A stretch of DNA of 64,000 nucleotides from Benincasa hispida. Lineage: Eukaryota; Streptophyta; Magnoliopsida; Cucurbitales; Cucurbitaceae. Of this stretch, positions 60,913-64,000 are shown in pieces (the first letter of the stretch is position 1; each line of letters begins with the position of its first letter). The stretch is taken from NCBI RefSeq assembly GCF_009727055.1, contig NC_052351.1, forward strand, positions 10,374,821 to 10,438,820, read 5' to 3'. The notes under the pieces were generated by a model. That model ran no database searches. It was not told the origin of the DNA and saw only the letters and a list, made by a program, of their open reading frames with translations. Both the position numbers and the translations under genes were made by a program.

Positions 60913-61320
60913 ATGTACGCTCGATCTCAGGGTCAGCTTCGAATTCTGGTTCAGCACCAGTACTCATAAACTGTCAAGCTGCTCTCCGCGTTGAATAGCT
61001 AGTACAACGAGATCTGTCCTGCAAATACCACAAACACACTCAAACAATAAACCATTAACCACTCCTCGGCAACGGCGCCATAAACTTGTAACGCAGATTT
61101 TGTACTATGATGCAAGTCCATGCCATAAACTTGTTGACATAGATTTTATGCGATGATATGTGATACTACTTCTAGATATGCATTATTAACGAATGTTCTT
61201 GTAGTATGTTGTGCGTTGTCACAAGTTTCCTTGCGTTGAAACCAAGTATAATTTCACCGCAAGTTTCTCGGTGTGATCCGAGGTCGAACACAGGGACTGT
61301 TTGAGGTTATTGTGTTATTC
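60913..61320. other. Near-duplicate of 59878-60285 trapped between two junction adapters
   Basis: From 60919 to about 61311 the sequence aligns without gaps to 59884-60276 (constant offset 1035) with about six substitutions, including GGTTCG/GCTTCG, ATCAG/ACCAG and TGTCGC/TGTCAC. It therefore includes a second copy of the primer site and LTR end in an impossible position, inside the LTR. Most likely a mate-pair read from another copy of this repeat, built into the assembly. Confidence 0.9.
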
Positions 61321-61358
61321 CTGTCTCTTATACACATCTAGATGTGTATAAGAGACAG
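61321..61358. other. Tn5/Nextera mosaic-end junction, copy 2 (artefact)
   Basis: The same pair of 19-base mosaic ends, exact, at 61321-61339 and 61340-61358. Confidence 0.97.
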
Positions 61359-61793
61359 GCATAATGGTTAGTTGTACACGTGTCGCAATCCTCAGCATTT
61401 GCGTCGCTCAGTTGCATCTTTCGATTGGTCACTCGCATGCGGTGTTGTTTTTATTACCGCATGCGGTTGAAATTCAGCTCTGGGTCGACTGTCGCATTGC
61501 GCAGTTATTGCATTAATCGTCTCTTCATTGTGGTTTGATGGGCACAATGTGACAGAGATGCATTGTTTAGTTTCTCATTGAGCCTTGATCGCAAGCAGTG
61601 ACTTGGTTTCCTGCAAAACAGAGTAAAAATATCCTCTTCTACCATCTTGACAATGTAAGTGGGTGTAATTGCGATAATTTACAATTATTGTATTTCTGAG
61701 CTAATTTTCATACAATCAATGCATATTCCTTCTCTTTTGGCATCAATATCTAGATAAGGCAACATAAACAACTTGTATTTCTACAAGTTATCA

Positions 61794-62103
61794 ACTGGTT
61801 GTAATGTTGAATTCCTTTTTTAGAAAAACCAAGCCCAGAGTTATCACCAGTAGATTTTCCTTTTTATCAATAGTTTTTGTAAAGACTCAGTGCCAAAATT
61901 CAACATTATGTTATTCTTGCATACTGAATCCTTTTCAGCTTTTGAGAGAGTTCACGCTTCAAATCTGCATGGTAGACATAAGTTTGTGATTGTTAGCTAT
62001 CGAAGTTTGGATTCTTACCTTTTACACATTAAGGGATTTCTCATCATCTTGCCATTTTAGAAAAATAGTATAATAAAAAGGATCTGTAAACTCCTGTAGT
62101 ATC
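61794..62103. other. Spacer between gypsy and Copia LTRs
   Basis: AT-rich. An open frame at 61804-61989 has no recognisable product. Nothing else seen. Confidence 0.5.
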
Positions 62104-64000
62104 TGAAGGAAATCGATCATGAGAATTTCCATGAGCAGCGGAATAAATCATTCCAAATTACAATCATGCATGAATATTACAAATTACAGTCATACATAGA
62201 AACAAATGGTTATGCATTCATTATAGAAATTACAGCATGAATATATAAATGAACAAGGAGAAATGCTACGGACATTTGTAGACTCATCTCCACGCTCCTC
62301 GCTCACGAACGCTCGAACACATCAACCTCGAATGCTCAAACAACATGACCGCTACACAACACGAACACCGCACACTCGTCCTCAGCGATCGCCTCAATCA
62401 CGAACACCCCAGCTGCACGAACGACCTCCATAGAACCTCAATGGTGTCGAGTTGAGTATGACACCACCAAGAAGGCTACCTTGGTATTCTCGGTGTGAGA
62501 ATCCAGAGGTGGGCTCTGTGTGGACTTGGATTGAGGCAGAAGCATAGAGGAATCAACAATCGTGTAAACGATTGAACAAGTGGGAGAAGACTGAACTTAT
62601 CGTATAGGTCGATGCCCAATCGTTTAAAAAAAGCTAAGCGATCGTTTAGCTCATCGCTTAGCAGCATGTCTATCACCTACAAATACTACACGATCGTTTA
62701 CCTTTTGTCAAGCTGTCGCTTAGTAAATTTGTGTTTACAAGACAACTTCCGTGAGATTCTTTTTCCGAGAGAGAATTCACAAAATCTCAAATTTCAACAT
62801 TACTAAAATTAGGAAAACAATTTTTCTTTTATCTCACGGTTACCATGAACCACCAATAACCTCCCACTGAATTGCTTATTAGAGAAAAAGATTTAATGAT
62901 CCAATAATTAATATTATTATAAATATAAATGATAATTAACTTACCATAATATATTTATAACCTATAGTTTTAATATTTCATCTCATGAAACTTATAAACC
63001 ATAGTACTTTTTCTATTCTATGGAACTTAATGTAAATCTCATTTACATTAATCCTCCACTAGATGTATCTCATAAATCATACCGATGATATTATATATAA
63101 TCGAATTACCTCTTGTCAATTTGCACATTTCAAATCAACACCAAGAACTGATCCTCAACTGAATCCATTGAGCTACCAAAGGGACCTTATGGACCTGTAG
63201 CTCGAAGCTCCAACGGTACGTGAATAACTGACTAAACTCTTTAGTCACGGGATCCACCATCCGTTAACTGCCAGACACTCCACTAAAGTTCGACAGTTGA
63301 ACTCTCCTTACCATAAATATATTATATGTCTATCTTAACCAATTAGCAGTGCGACAACCCTTCACAGATTGCTCATAAGTACAACTCGGCCAATAACCGT
63401 TATGCCCCTGTAGTTACATCTAAGTCCTCTCTTCCAAAGAGAAGCTGTGGCCACCATGTTCAAGCCCTGAAATCAACCCTTAAGGGAGCAATCTCTCTAC
63501 TCATCCCTGCTTCGGGAAAGGAGTGAATTCCATCTTATGCATTGAGTTCCCAGCTCCCAGATCAGACAAGTCCCCAAAAAGGTAGGCATGTTGAGTTGGC
63601 AATCTGGAAACTTTCACCCATACTAATCAAAGGACCATCCTCTAAGGCAGGAGTTCCCAAAACACTAAGGATTGAGGTTGTGTCACCTATGGTCGTTTAG
63701 GTGAGATGTAAGTCTCTAGTATCAACAGCGTTATATACAGAGTCTAGTCATCTCATGGTCCGGTCTTATACAAACTCTTTGTATAGGACACTTTCGCTCG
63801 CACGTCTCCACATGAATTGTTAGGATCTACCATCTGTAGTAGTTTACTACACTTGCAAACCTCTACAAAGTGGGTCGTATCCATAGTGTCACGGAATCAG
63901 GTATCCAACCTTAATCCTTATACTATAGACCTATTTAGGTTATCACTTAAGGCATGATCCACTTGTATATCACATATACATAGTTCACATAAGATAACTA
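62104..64000 (-). repeat. Copia LTR, truncated by the window end
   Basis: The + strand begins TGAAGGAAATCGATC. It shares ordered blocks with 49447-51435: CTACCTTGGTATTCTCGG (62478), ACGATCGTTTA (62691), GGGACCTTATGGACCTGTAGC (63180), ATTTAGGTTATCACTTAAGG (63932). The sequence left of the tip (TGTAGTATC) is not a Met-tRNA primer site, so this is a 3' or solo LTR; any interior would be to the right, outside the window. Confidence 0.75.

Larger units (their letters stand above)
53491..61793 (-). mobile_element. Athila/Tat-like gypsy element with gag and a large extra ORF but no pol
   Basis: Minus strand: LTR (61793-60052, containing artefactual sequence), Asp-tRNA primer site 60045-60028, broken gag 59932 to about 58380, a spacer of about 0.77 kb, a TATA box, a large ORF 57478-54552 with lesions, then 3' non-coding sequence with repeats to about 53491. 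No reverse transcriptase, RNase H or integrase was found anywhere between LTR and tail. No 3' LTR is present on the left; the sequence runs into the Sirevirus remnant. Confidence 0.65.
60052..61793 (-). repeat. Gypsy 5' LTR, assembled with foreign junction sequence in its middle
   Basis: Genuine LTR parts are 60052-60874 (ending ...CTGCGTTACA on the minus strand) and 61359-61793 (starting TGATAACTTGTAGAAATAC). They correspond to the outer parts of the LTR at 15170-16707. The central part present there (about 15930-16270, including the TATA box) is missing here and replaced by 60875-61358. Confidence 0.8.

Noticed and set aside
36894..61793. Endogenous pararetrovirus or other integrated plant virus
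   Set aside because: No movement protein, coat or caulimovirus-type RT motifs seen; all RT/integrase fragments are Copia, with LTRs and tRNA primer sites.

Overview
This is a stretch of plant nuclear genome, almost certainly a dicot. Cucurbitaceae is my best guess, because the retroelement proteins look like cucurbit ones; that is recall, not a search result. The evidence for a plant is AT-rich intergenic DNA, GT-AG introns, a plant-specific receptor kinase, and dense LTR retrotransposons carrying plant primer-binding sites. Only one host gene is convincingly intact: a seven-exon cysteine-rich receptor-like kinase (CRK, DUF26 family) on the + strand at 33329-35948, predicted at 698 residues with all main kinase motifs present.

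The rest is nested, mostly dead retrotransposon. At 1-17 kb, an Athila/Tat-type gypsy LTR fragment is followed by a + strand gypsy LTR (806 to about 15122). That LTR is split by an 11.5-kb Copia cluster (1466-12949) arranged LTR / partial interior / LTR / interior / LTR. At 15-24 kb lie more gypsy LTR pieces and a Copia remnant (17025-19740). At 24-32.5 kb is the 5' end of a minus-strand Copia, into which a gypsy solo LTR with a perfect 5-bp target duplication inserted (24935-27281); it abuts a + strand Copia fragment.

After the CRK gene, 36.9-53.5 kb holds a degenerate Sirevirus (Copia superfamily) with an envelope-like ORF between reverse transcriptase and the 3' LTR. A 10.2-kb Copia element (41261-51435) sits inside its reverse transcriptase gene. 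At 53.5-61.8 kb is a gypsy element on the minus strand with an Asp-tRNA primer site and gag, but no pol. In place of pol it carries a large charged and glutamine-rich ORF with a plant-transposon-protein-like domain and an apparent TATA box of its own. The window ends in another Copia LTR (62104 onward).

Two observations stand out. First, two exact copies of the 38-bp Tn5 mosaic-end junction used in Nextera mate-pair libraries (60875-60912 and 61321-61358) bracket a near-duplicate of nearby sequence. This is an assembly or library artefact, not biology. Second, an envelope-like / plant-transposon domain appears to occur in both a Copia and a gypsy element in the same window, and the gypsy copy seems to have its own promoter. 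I did not find a convincing undescribed defence or metabolic system.
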